From assembly GCF_002261215.1 (NCBI RefSeq), contig NZ_NEVS01000004.1, positions 124,001 through 188,000 of the forward strand: a stretch of 64,000 bases of DNA, written 5' to 3'. Each line of letters starts with the position of its first letter. Position 1 is the first letter of the stretch. This document shows, piece after piece, positions 47,710 through 55,536 of this stretch. The position numbers were made by a program, and so were the translations under genes. This DNA comes from Bordetella genomosp. 11 (GTDB lineage: Bacteria; Pseudomonadota; Gammaproteobacteria; Burkholderiales; Burkholderiaceae_B). Under the pieces are notes generated by a model. It did not search any database and was not told the DNA's origin. It saw only the letters and a list, made by a program, of their open reading frames with translations.

Positions 47710-48714
47710 ATGCAGAAACGATTCGACAGGACCGCGCTGATGCGGCGCGCCGGCGCGGCCTTGCTGGGCCTTGCCCTGGCGGGTGCCGCGCAGGCGGAGG
47801 ACATCGTCGTCAGCAACTACGGCGTTTCCGCCAATGGCATGCCGTTCGCGGTGGCCATGGCCAAGGGTTTCTTCAAGCAGGAGGGTGCCAACGTAACCGG
47901 CATCCTGACCTCCGCCGGCGGCGGTACCACGCTGCGCAATATGCTGGCCGGCAACGCGCCGTATGCGGAGGTGAATCCCAACGCCGTTATCGCCGCCGCG
48001 CAGCAGGGCGCCGACATCAAGATCGTCAGCGACAACGTCCTGACGGTGGCGGAGTTCGTGTGGGCGGTGAAGAAGGATGCGCCCATCCATTCGGTCAAGG
48101 ACCTGAAGGGCAAGAAGATGGGCTACACCAACCCCCGGTCCACCAGCCAGGCACTGGCCACGCTGGTGCTGCAATCCGGCGGGCTGAAGACGGAAGACGT
48201 CGAGCTGGTAAAGACCGGCGGCTTCGGCGAAGGCATTGCCGCGCTGGATACCGGGCTGGTGGATGCCACGCCGGTGCCGGAACCCCTATGGTCCAAGTAT
48301 CGCGACAAGTACCGCGCCATCGCCGTGGCCCAGGACATGCTGCCGCCTATCGCCAACGTCATCGGGATCGCCGCGGGTTCGGGCGTGTCGCCGGAACGCG
48401 AGGCCTTCATCAAGGGGGTGATCCGCGCGCGCCGTCTGGCGGTTGAATATATGGAGAAGCACCCCGACGAATCCGGCGACATCGTCGCCAAGGTGTACAA
48501 CCTGGAGCCGGCCGTCGCGCGCGCGGCCGTGCGCAATCTGGTCGCCAGCCGCACCAACGGCATCCCGTACTGGGGAGCCGGCGAGATCCATATGGACGGC
48601 CTGAAACGCGCGGTCGACGTACAGAAAATGGTGGGCGCCATCAAGGGCGATGTCGACCTGGACAAGCTGATCGACACGCGCTACCTGCCCGATGACCTGA
48701 AGAAGGTGAAGTAG
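47710..48714 (+). CDS. ABC transporter substrate-binding protein (NMT1/SsuA-type)
   Basis: 334 aa, ATG after GGAGGAGACC. A signal peptide ends at AAQA-EDIVVSNYG. The two-lobed NMT1 fold is suggested by FAVAMAKGFFKQEGANV, AGNAPYAEVNPNAVIAAAQQGADIKIV and the hinge DLKGKKMGYTNPRSTSQ. It would bind the small acid handled by the upstream enzymes; the ligand is unknown. Confidence 0.88.
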   Translation: MQKRFDRTALMRRAGAALLGLALAGAAQAEDIVVSNYGVSANGMPFAVAMAKGFFKQEGANVTGILTSAGGGTTLRNMLAGNAPYAEVNPNAVIAAAQQGADIKIVSDNVLTVAEFVWAVKKDAPIHSVKDLKGKKMGYTNPRSTSQALATLVLQSGGLKTEDVELVKTGGFGEGIAALDTGLVDATPVPEPLWSKYRDKYRAIAVAQDMLPPIANVIGIAAGSGVSPEREAFIKGVIRARRLAVEYMEKHPDESGDIVAKVYNLEPAVARAAVRNLVASRTNGIPYWGAGEIHMDGLKRAVDVQKMVGAIKGDVDLDKLIDTRYLPDDLKKVK

Positions 48715-48716
48715 CC

Positions 48717-49607
48717 ATGTCACGCGTCGCGCAAGTCTATCCGCATGCCATGCCCGGCCGGCGCGCCGGCGATCCCAGGACCGGCGCGCCGGCGGCCGCC
48801 CACGTTTCCATGCGCGGCGTGGACAAGCTGTTCGCGCGGCCGGGGGGCGGTCCCGACGATACGCTCCACGCGCTCGGACCGATAGACCTGGAGTTGCGCC
48901 AGGGCGAGTTCTTTGCCGTGGTGGGCCCGTCCGGCTGCGGCAAGAGCACGCTGCTGGAGCTCGTGGCGGGACTGTCCACGGCCACGCGCGGCGAGGTGGC
49001 CTTCGAGGGCGAGCCCATCGTCGGCCGCATTCCGGACGGCGTCGGCGTGGTGTTCCAGGAGGACGCGTCCTTTCCCTGGCTGACCGTGCGCGAGAACATT
49101 GCCTTCGGCCTGCGCCGCCAGCGCATCGAGGCCGCGGAAAAAGCGCGGCGCGTGGACCGCGCGCTGGCGATGATGGGGCTGGCGCCGTTCGCGGAAAGCT
49201 ATCCCGCCCAGCTGTCCGGCGGCATGCGCCAGCGTGTTTGCATCGCTCGCACGCTGGTGACAGAACCGCGCCTGATCCTGCTGGACGAACCCTTCGGCGC
49301 CCTGGACCAGCAGACCCGCCTGCTGATGGGGGACGAAGTCCTGAACCTCTGGCGCAAGACCGGCGCGACGGTGTTCCTGATTACCCACGCGCTGGACGAG
49401 GCGGCGATGCTGGCCGACCGGATCGGCGTCATGTCGGCCAGGCCGGGAAGATTGATCGATATCGTCGAAACCGGCTGGTCGCGCGATCGCGACAGCCGCA
49501 TCGTGCAGGACGAACGCTTCGGCGCCATCACGGCGCGGCTGTGGCGCGCGCTGCGCGAAGAGTCCATGAAATCGATAGGTGCCATGGCGCCCGGAGGACA
49601 ATCGTGA
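48717..49607 (+). CDS. ABC transporter ATP-binding protein (SsuB/TauB-type)
   Basis: 296 aa. Walker A GPSGCGKST, Q-loop VVFQEDASFPWLTV, signature LSGGMRQRVCIARTL, Walker B LILLDEPFGALD and the H-loop THALDEA are all intact. A disordered N-terminal stretch of about 30 residues precedes the domain. It starts two bases after the binding-protein stop. Confidence 0.93.
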   Translation: MSRVAQVYPHAMPGRRAGDPRTGAPAAAHVSMRGVDKLFARPGGGPDDTLHALGPIDLELRQGEFFAVVGPSGCGKSTLLELVAGLSTATRGEVAFEGEPIVGRIPDGVGVVFQEDASFPWLTVRENIAFGLRRQRIEAAEKARRVDRALAMMGLAPFAESYPAQLSGGMRQRVCIARTLVTEPRLILLDEPFGALDQQTRLLMGDEVLNLWRKTGATVFLITHALDEAAMLADRIGVMSARPGRLIDIVETGWSRDRDSRIVQDERFGAITARLWRALREESMKSIGAMAPGGQS

Positions 49608-50356
49608 AACGGGCCCGCGTCTGGCGCATCGCCATCCTGCTGGCTTGCGTGGCGCTGCTGGAAGCGCTTTGCCTGGCCGGCGTCATCGACAATCTGACCA
49701 TGCAGCCGCCCCATCGCATGATCGTGGACCTGGTCAACATGCTGGTGTCGGGTTCGTTGAACGGCGCCATCGCCAAGACGCTGGGCAATGCCGCCGTCGC
49801 GTTCATCGCCGCGGTGGCGCTGGGCGTATCGGGCGCCATCGTGATCCACCGGCTGCGTCGTGTGCGGGACACGCTGGAACCGCTGTTCGCCACGTACTAC
49901 GCCATTCCGGTGTTCGCCTTCTATCCGCTGCTGATCATCGTCTTCGGCCTGAATGCGGCGCCGCAGATATTCATCGGCGCGATGCTGGGCGTGGTGGCCG
50001 TGATCGTCAACACCCTGAACGGGCTGGACCGCGTGCCCGGCGTGCTGCTGAAGACGGCGCGCGTGCAGCACATGGGCGTGCGCGAAACCGCCTGGCGCAT
50101 CACGCTGCCCTATGCCGCGCCGTATATCCTGACCGGCGCGAAGCTGGCGGTGGCCTATTCGCTCATCGGCATCATCGGGGCGGAGTTCATCATGTCCAAC
50201 GGCGGCATGGGCTACGAAATCAGCTTCGCCTACAACAACTTCGACAACAAGACCATGTACCCGCTGATCCTGCTGATCCTGCTGGTGTCCGTGTCGATCA
50301 ATATGCTGTTTGCGCGCTGGGAGAAGGCGATCCTGGCGCGCAGGGGATTGCGATGA
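49604..50356 (+). CDS. ABC transporter permease 1 (SsuC/TauC-type)
   Basis: 250 aa with a GTG start that overlaps the ATPase stop (GTGA) and has GGAGGA upstream. It has about six membrane helices and the EAA-type loop ETAWRITLPYAAPYILTGAKLAVAYSLIGIIGAE. It is paired with the next permease, giving an asymmetric importer rather than the usual homodimer. Confidence 0.9.
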   Translation: MKRARVWRIAILLACVALLEALCLAGVIDNLTMQPPHRMIVDLVNMLVSGSLNGAIAKTLGNAAVAFIAAVALGVSGAIVIHRLRRVRDTLEPLFATYYAIPVFAFYPLLIIVFGLNAAPQIFIGAMLGVVAVIVNTLNGLDRVPGVLLKTARVQHMGVRETAWRITLPYAAPYILTGAKLAVAYSLIGIIGAEFIMSNGGMGYEISFAYNNFDNKTMYPLILLILLVSVSINMLFARWEKAILARRGLR

Positions 50357-51105
50357 ACCGCCGGCCCTCCATACTGCGCAATACCTTCACCCTGCTGGTC
50401 GTGGTAGTGGTCGCCTGGCAGATACTCTACTGGCTGGTGGGCGACGTGGCCCTGCGTTCCCCGGCGCAGACGCTGGAATTCGCGCTGCGCTTCGTGACCA
50501 CGGCGCAGTTCGGCGCGCACCTGGCCGAAACGGCACGGGCCTTCGGGATGGCGCTGGCGCTGGCGGTGATCATCGGCCTGGCGGTCGGCTTCGTGCTGGG
50601 CGGGCACCGCTTCCTGGGCGAAGTATTCGAGCCGATGCTGATCGCGCTGTATTCGATCCCGAAGATCACCCTGTACCCGATCCTGCTGCTGGCCTTCGGG
50701 CTGGGCATATCCTCCAAGGTGGCGTTCGGCACCATCCATGGAGTGATCCCCATCGCGCTCTTCACGGTCAACGCGGTGCGCAATGTACGCGCGGTACATC
50801 TGAAGACGGGCAGGGTCATGGGCCTGGCGCCGTGGGACATGGTCACGCGCATCATCTTCCCGTCCGCGTTGCCGGAAATCTTCGCCGGATTGCGCATCGG
50901 TTTCTCGCTGACGCTGATCGGCACCTTGCTGGGAGAAATGTTCGCTTCCCAGCGCGGACTGGGGTTTCTTTTGATGAGCGCCATCGGCCTGCACAACGTC
51001 GACCTGATCATGACCTTGACGGTGCTGCTGAGCCTGTTCGCCGGAACGGCCAGCGTGATCCTGCTGGCGATCAATCAACGGCTGCGGGCCAGGATGAGCG
51101 CCTAG
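50353..51105 (+). CDS. ABC transporter permease 2 (SsuC/TauC-type)
   Basis: 250 aa, ATG overlapping the stop of permease 1. The EAA loop is DMVTRIIFPSALPEIFAGLRIGFSLTLIGTLLGEMFAS. It has the same length as permease 1 but diverged sequence, so the pair is an old duplication. It ends the cluster that began at 44593. Confidence 0.9.
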   Translation: MNRRPSILRNTFTLLVVVVVAWQILYWLVGDVALRSPAQTLEFALRFVTTAQFGAHLAETARAFGMALALAVIIGLAVGFVLGGHRFLGEVFEPMLIALYSIPKITLYPILLLAFGLGISSKVAFGTIHGVIPIALFTVNAVRNVRAVHLKTGRVMGLAPWDMVTRIIFPSALPEIFAGLRIGFSLTLIGTLLGEMFASQRGLGFLLMSAIGLHNVDLIMTLTVLLSLFAGTASVILLAINQRLRARMSA

Positions 51106-51188
51106 GAACCTGCGGAAGCCCGTGCCCGCGGCGCGACGGACTGGGGCAATTTGTCCAGTCACCCGTGCGAAGATTCGCGGGTACACTA

Positions 51189-51204
51189 GAGAACGAATCT
51201 CATT
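51189..51204. promoter_or_regulatory. Fur-box-like sequence upstream of the DUF2946/TonB-receptor pair
   Basis: Read on the minus strand, AATGAGATTCGTTCTC differs at two positions from the form AATGAGAATCATTCTC expected for a Fur box. It lies eight bases upstream of the first start codon, next to a TACACT -10-like element. Confidence 0.4.
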
Positions 51205-51212
51205 TCGAAATC

Positions 51213-51686
51213 ATGGCCCGTCACCTTCGCCGACAATTGACCGCCTGGCTTGGCCTGCTCGCCATGTGCCTGATCGCGTTCGCGCCGACGGCAAGCCATT
51301 TCGTCCGTGCCGCACGGACCTTCGTTTTGCCCGTCTGCACGGTCGACGGCCAGGGTGAACACACGGTCAGCCTGTTTGCGGTCGACGCGCGCTCCGACGG
51401 TGCCGCCGCGACGGCGATGAACGGCATGAAAGACATGCCGGGCATGCGACACGGCGCGGCGGCGGGCGGCAGCGGCGGCCATGCCGATCATCGCTCGGGG
51501 CCCATGGACGATTGCGGTTATTGCGATCTGTTCAACCATGCGCCCGCGATATCCATGGTGCCGCCCGCGCCGCTCGCGCCGCTTTTGCTGCTGTTCGGCA
51601 CGCTCGTATTGCCGGTCCTGACGCGCTATACGCCGTTCGGCGCCTTCCCCTCGGGCCGCCCGCGCGCCCCGCCCGCCATTTCCTGA
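51213..51686 (+). CDS. DUF2946-family small exported protein with a metal-binding-like region
   Basis: 157 aa. The N-terminal hydrophobic segment (LTAWLGLLAMCLIAFAPTASHFV) looks like a signal or anchor. A His/Met-rich stretch (MNGMKDMPGMRHG, HADHRS) leads to the DUF2946 cysteine pair CGYC, then a second hydrophobic helix. Such proteins accompany TonB receptors and copper genes; metal handling is inferred. The TonB receptor follows 79 bp downstream. Confidence 0.75.
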   Translation: MARHLRRQLTAWLGLLAMCLIAFAPTASHFVRAARTFVLPVCTVDGQGEHTVSLFAVDARSDGAAATAMNGMKDMPGMRHGAAAGGSGGHADHRSGPMDDCGYCDLFNHAPAISMVPPAPLAPLLLLFGTLVLPVLTRYTPFGAFPSGRPRAPPAIS

Positions 51687-51765
51687 TCCCCGTCTCGCGA
51701 TCCGAATGCCGCCGCCTCGTGTCGGCGTGTGCGTTCGTCTTCCCATTTCGATATCAGGAAATCCG

Positions 51766-54207
51766 ATGTCCTATCCTGCCTTGCGGCGCGCGCTGTCGTG
51801 CGCGCGCCTGGCGGCGGGGCTGGCCGGTGGCGGCATCCTGCCGCTGCTGCTGCCCGCGCGCGCCTGCGCCGCCGATGCCACGCCCGCCTTGTCTCCCGCC
51901 GTCGGCGTGGCCCCCGATGCGCCATCCGCCTCTCCGCCGCAAGCCCCGCCTGGCGATGCGGCCGCCACCGTGCCTTCCGGACCGGCGCCCGGCAATCCGG
52001 CGCCATCCGTGCTTCCTACCGTCAGCGTGACCGCCGACGCCGGCGATGCGCCCGCCTTCGATCCCGACCTGCCGGCTTCGGTGGAGTCCGTCTCGCGCGA
52101 GCAGTTCGGAAACTGGAACGTCGTCAATAGCGAGGACACGCTGAAGTACCTGCCCAATCTGGCGGTGCGCAAACGCTTCATCGGCGACCAGAACTCCCTG
52201 ATCGCCGTGCGCGGCACCAGCAATAGCCAGAGCGCGCGCGGCCTGGTCTATGCCGATGGCCTGCTGTTGAGCAATCTGCTGGGCAACAGCTTTAGCTTCG
52301 CCCCGCGCTGGTCCATGGTCGCGCCCGACGAGATCGACCGCGTCGACGTCATCTACGGCCCTTATTCGGCGCTGTACCCGGGCAATTCGCTGGGCGCCAC
52401 CGTGCTGATGACCACGCGCATGCCCGAAGCCTTCGAAGCCCACGCGGACGTGAAGGGGTATACGCAGCACTTCGATCTGTTCGGCGTCGATCGCGACTTT
52501 ACGGGCGGCCAGAGCTCGGCTTCCTTCGGCGACCGGGTCGGCAAGTTGTCCTATCGCCTGGACGCAGGCCATCTGGAGAACACCAGCCAGCCGCTGCAGT
52601 TCGCCACGCTGCCGCGTTCGACCACGCCGGCCCGCGCGGGCGACACGCCCGTGACCGGCGCCCGCTTCTACGAGAATCAGACTGGCGCGCCCACCGTCGT
52701 ACTGGGCGTGAACGGCGAGGGCATCGAGCGCACCGTGGAAGACCAGTTCAAGCTCAAGCTGCGATACGACTTCACACCCACGCTGCAGGGTGGCGCGACG
52801 GTGGGCTATTGGCGCGATCGCTACCGCAGCGATACCTCGACCTTCCTGCGCGATCCCGCAGGGAACAAGGTCTACCAGGGCACGGTCGACATCGGCGGAT
52901 ACGAGTACGCGATCCCTGCATCCGCGCTGGCGCCCAGCCGCGGCGACAGCGAGAACTGGCTCTATGGCCTGTCCTTGAAAACACGCAATCCAAGCGGCTG
53001 GAACGGGGAAGCGATCGCTTCGTATTACGACGTCGCGCGCAATGTCGCCCGCAACGCCAGCCAGGGCGGCCCGGGAGATGGGCCGGGCACCGTCACCTAT
53101 GGCGATGGCACGGGATGGAAGACGCTGGACCTGCGGTCGACGTATACCCAGCCGGCATCGGCGGCGGGCCTGGCGGCCCACGACCTGGCGTTCGGCTACC
53201 ACGTGGACAGCTATTTTTCCGACAGCAGGACCTTCACGACGGACGATTGGTCGGATGGGAGCGCCGGTGCCTTCGCCAACGCCTTCAAGGGCAACACGCA
53301 GACGCAGGCCTGGTATGCCCAGGATGCGTGGCGTTTCCTTCCGCGCTGGAAATTCGTTTATGGGTTGCGCTACGAGGACTGGCGCGCCTATGGCGGCTCG
53401 CAGGCGGTGGGCGGCGTGCGTGCGTCGTACCCGAATGCCGATCAGCGCCATGCGTCGCCCAAGGCATCCTTGTCCTTCGATGCGACGGACGACCTGACGC
53501 TGCGGGCTTCCATCGGCCGCGCCTACCGCTTTCCGACCGTGGGGGAGTTGTTCCAGGGGAAGATCAACGGTTCGACGCTGATCAACAACAACCCGGACCT
53601 GCAGCCCGAAAACGACTTGTCCAAGGAGTTGACCGCGCAATGGACGGGCGACAGCGGCGTGTTGCGCGTGTCGCTGTTCCAGGACGATGTGGAAAACACC
53701 ATCTTCAGCCAGACCGACACCACGACGATTCCCAATGTGACCAGCTTCCAGAACATCGACAAAGTGCGCTCGCGCGGCGTCGAAACCGCTTACCAGGGGC
53801 AGGACGTCGGTGTCCGCGGGCTGGATCTCATCGCCAATCTCGCCTATACGCAGTCGAAGATACTGGCCAATTCGCAGAACCCGGCGTCCGTGGGCAAATA
53901 CTTCTATCGCATTCCCCTGTGGCGCGCTAACCTCGCCGCGACCTATCGCTTTGGCGACAAGGCCGCGCTGACCGGCGCGGTGCGCTATTCGGGACGCCAG
54001 TACAACACGCTGACCAACACCGACAGCAATCCGGATGTGTTCGGCGGCACCAGCACGTATACCGTCGTGGATGCCAAGTTCACCTACCGGTTGAATCGCT
54101 ATAGCGAGGTCAGCGTGGGCGTGGACAACCTGTTCGACGAAAGGTATTTCGTCTATCACCCGTATCCCGGGCGCACCTTGTACGTGGAAACCCGCCTGCA
54201 CCTATAG
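51766..54207 (+). CDS. TonB-dependent outer-membrane receptor
   Basis: 813 aa from MSYPALRR after AGGAA. A signal peptide ends near ACAADA. A Pro/Ala-rich linker precedes the TonB-box-like VLPTVSVTAD, the plug (LPNLAVRKRFIGDQNSLIAVRG, EIDRVDVIYGPYSALYPGNSLG) and a 22-strand barrel ending in VETRLHL with the C-terminal hydrophobic residue pattern. The ligand may be a metal complex or siderophore, given the DUF2946 neighbour and the Fur-like box. No transporter for the inner membrane is adjacent. Confidence 0.9.
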   Translation: MSYPALRRALSCARLAAGLAGGGILPLLLPARACAADATPALSPAVGVAPDAPSASPPQAPPGDAAATVPSGPAPGNPAPSVLPTVSVTADAGDAPAFDPDLPASVESVSREQFGNWNVVNSEDTLKYLPNLAVRKRFIGDQNSLIAVRGTSNSQSARGLVYADGLLLSNLLGNSFSFAPRWSMVAPDEIDRVDVIYGPYSALYPGNSLGATVLMTTRMPEAFEAHADVKGYTQHFDLFGVDRDFTGGQSSASFGDRVGKLSYRLDAGHLENTSQPLQFATLPRSTTPARAGDTPVTGARFYENQTGAPTVVLGVNGEGIERTVEDQFKLKLRYDFTPTLQGGATVGYWRDRYRSDTSTFLRDPAGNKVYQGTVDIGGYEYAIPASALAPSRGDSENWLYGLSLKTRNPSGWNGEAIASYYDVARNVARNASQGGPGDGPGTVTYGDGTGWKTLDLRSTYTQPASAAGLAAHDLAFGYHVDSYFSDSRTFTTDDWSDGSAGAFANAFKGNTQTQAWYAQDAWRFLPRWKFVYGLRYEDWRAYGGSQAVGGVRASYPNADQRHASPKASLSFDATDDLTLRASIGRAYRFPTVGELFQGKINGSTLINNNPDLQPENDLSKELTAQWTGDSGVLRVSLFQDDVENTIFSQTDTTTIPNVTSFQNIDKVRSRGVETAYQGQDVGVRGLDLIANLAYTQSKILANSQNPASVGKYFYRIPLWRANLAATYRFGDKAALTGAVRYSGRQYNTLTNTDSNPDVFGGTSTYTVVDAKFTYRLNRYSEVSVGVDNLFDERYFVYHPYPGRTLYVETRLHL

Positions 54208-54308
54208 CGGCGGCAGCGCGCCGCGCGCATGGCGGTCCCGCTTCGTCCGCGCCGTGGCCGTGCGGGGCGGGGCGAAGCCGGCTAGGGTATCCACCAATCC
54301 GTATTGCA

Positions 54309-54338
54309 TTGACAGCGGCACGTGGCAGTCCGGATAAT
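54309..54338 (+). promoter_or_regulatory. Sigma-70 promoter of the nitrilase-amiCR operon
   Basis: TTGACA at 54309-54314 and GATAAT at 54333-54338, 18 bp apart. This is the best sigma-70 match I noticed in the window. Transcription should begin near 54345, giving a leader of almost 200 nt before the nitrilase ATG. Confidence 0.7.
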
Positions 54339-54352
54339 TTGTCGCAGGTCCA

Positions 54353-54366
54353 GGACAATATTGTCC
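54353..54366. promoter_or_regulatory. 14-bp perfect palindrome GGACAATATTGTCC near +8
   Basis: It lies at the start of the transcript, where a repressor would block promoter clearance. The cognate regulator is not evident, and the operon itself encodes no classical DNA-binding repressor. Confidence 0.45.
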
Positions 54367-54374
54367 CGGGCCGA

Positions 54375-54413
54375 CGCAGCAGGATTGCTGCGCAAACACA
54401 GGCTATGAAAGCC
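54375..54413 (+). promoter_or_regulatory. Two leader hairpins, candidate ANTAR (AmiR) binding element
   Basis: Hairpin 1 (54375-54392) has a perfect 6-bp stem CGCAGC/GCTGCG and a hexaloop AGGAUU. Hairpin 2 (54401-54413) has stem GGCU/AGCC and loop AUGAA. The 3' arm of hairpin 2 is also the 5' arm of terminator 1, so the two cannot coexist, which is the ANTAR antitermination layout. Both loops begin A-x-G-A. The published consensus, as I remember it, has A at loop position 1 and G at 4, so the fit is not exact. Confidence 0.5.
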
Positions 54414-54450
54414 CTCGCATCGCGCTTCCAGCGTGGTCGAGGGCTTTTTT
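54411..54450 (+). terminator. Leader terminator 1 of the nitrilase operon
   Basis: GCCCTCG (54411-54417) pairs with CGAGGGC (54438-54444), followed by six T. It lies about 100 bp before the first gene. Confidence 0.8.
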
Positions 54451-54473
54451 ATTTCCGGGCCGCCGCAAGACTA

Positions 54474-54525
54474 TGCCTCCTTGCGGCAGCGAGCCGGCTT
54501 GCCGGCGCGGCGCGGAGGCATTTTT
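54474..54525 (+). terminator. Leader terminator 2 of the nitrilase operon
   Basis: TGCCTCC pairs with GGAGGCA around an inner GCCGGC-tt-GCCGGC hairpin, followed by TTTTT. It ends 16 bases before the nitrilase start codon, so the gene should be silent unless termination is overridden. Confidence 0.7.
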
Positions 54526-54541
54526 CGTTTCTGGAGTTTCC

Positions 54542-55432
54542 ATGTCGTCTTTGGCTTCCGCCGGCGAGCGCGTATTCCCGGACACCATCGTGGCCGCCGT
54601 GCAGATGGATTGCCGCATCGGGCAGAAGGACGCGAACGTGGCGCGCTCGCTGGCATTGATCGAGCAGGCCGCGGCGCGCGGCGCGGTCATTGTGGTGCTG
54701 CCCGAGCTGTGCAACACGGGCTATGTTTTCGACAGCCGCCCCGAGGCCTTCGCCCTGGCGGAAAGCGTGCCGGACGGCCCCACCGCCCAGGCCTGGATCG
54801 CGGCGGCGGCGCGCCTGGGCATCCATATCGTGGCGGGCATCACCGAGCGGGCGGGCGATCGCCTATACAACGCCGCGGCCGTCATCGGCCCGCGCGGCTA
54901 CCTGGGCACTTATCGCAAGCTGCATCTGTGGGGCGAGGAGAACCTGTTCTTCGAGCCCGGCGACCTGGGCTTGCCCGTCTTCGATACGGAGCATGGCCGG
55001 CTGGGCGTGGCGATCTGCTATGACGGGTGGTTTCCGGAGGTGTATCGCCTGCTCGCCCTGCAGGGCGTCGATATCGTCTGCATGCCGACCAACTGGGTGC
55101 CCATGCCGGGACAGGATCCGCGCCACCCCACCATGGCTAATACCCTGGCAATGGCCGCGGCCCATAGCAACGGCCTGAGCATCGTTTGCGCCGATCGCGT
55201 GGGTGTGGAGCGCGGCCAGCCGTTCCTGGGCCAGAGCCTGGTGGTCGGCGCGCAGGGCTGGCCGCTGGCCGGGCCGGGCTCTCCCGACCAGGAGGAAATC
55301 CTTTGCGCGGCGATCAACCTGAAGCGCTCGCGCGCCGCCCGCCATCTGAATCCCTACAACGTCGTGCTGCGCGACCGGCGCGACGATCTTTATCGACTCG
55401 TACCCGGGCCCGGGCAGACGCGTCCCGGCTAG
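54542..55432 (+). CDS. Nitrilase-superfamily carbon-nitrogen hydrolase
   Basis: 296 aa, ATG after GGAG. The catalytic triad is E55 (LPELCNTG), K126 (YRKLHLW) and C159 (AICYDGW). The subgroup looks like aliphatic-amide, carbamoyl or omega-amide hydrolases rather than true nitrilases, and it is shorter than AmiE amidases (about 346 aa). Being first in an operon with an amide-type importer and AmiC/AmiR, it probably hydrolyses the imported amide or nitrile to acid and ammonia. It is preceded by tandem terminators. Confidence 0.88.
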   Translation: MSSLASAGERVFPDTIVAAVQMDCRIGQKDANVARSLALIEQAAARGAVIVVLPELCNTGYVFDSRPEAFALAESVPDGPTAQAWIAAAARLGIHIVAGITERAGDRLYNAAAVIGPRGYLGTYRKLHLWGEENLFFEPGDLGLPVFDTEHGRLGVAICYDGWFPEVYRLLALQGVDIVCMPTNWVPMPGQDPRHPTMANTLAMAAAHSNGLSIVCADRVGVERGQPFLGQSLVVGAQGWPLAGPGSPDQEEILCAAINLKRSRAARHLNPYNVVLRDRRDDLYRLVPGPGQTRPG

Positions 55433-55455
55433 CGCGGTCCGCGCGCATCTCCGGT

Positions 55456-55483
55456 CCGTATCGCGCAATACGGCGCGATACGG
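55456..55483 (+). promoter_or_regulatory. Perfect intercistronic hairpin (11-bp stem, hexaloop AAUACG)
   Basis: CCGTATCGCGC pairs with GCGCGATACGG between the nitrilase and the binding-protein gene, with no T tract. It could protect the downstream mRNA from 3' decay and raise binding-protein output, or be another ANTAR-type site. Confidence 0.5.
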
Positions 55484-55536
55484 CGCGGTTCGCCGCCGCG
55501 TGGCGGTCCGACCTTATTTACTACACAGGACAGAAG

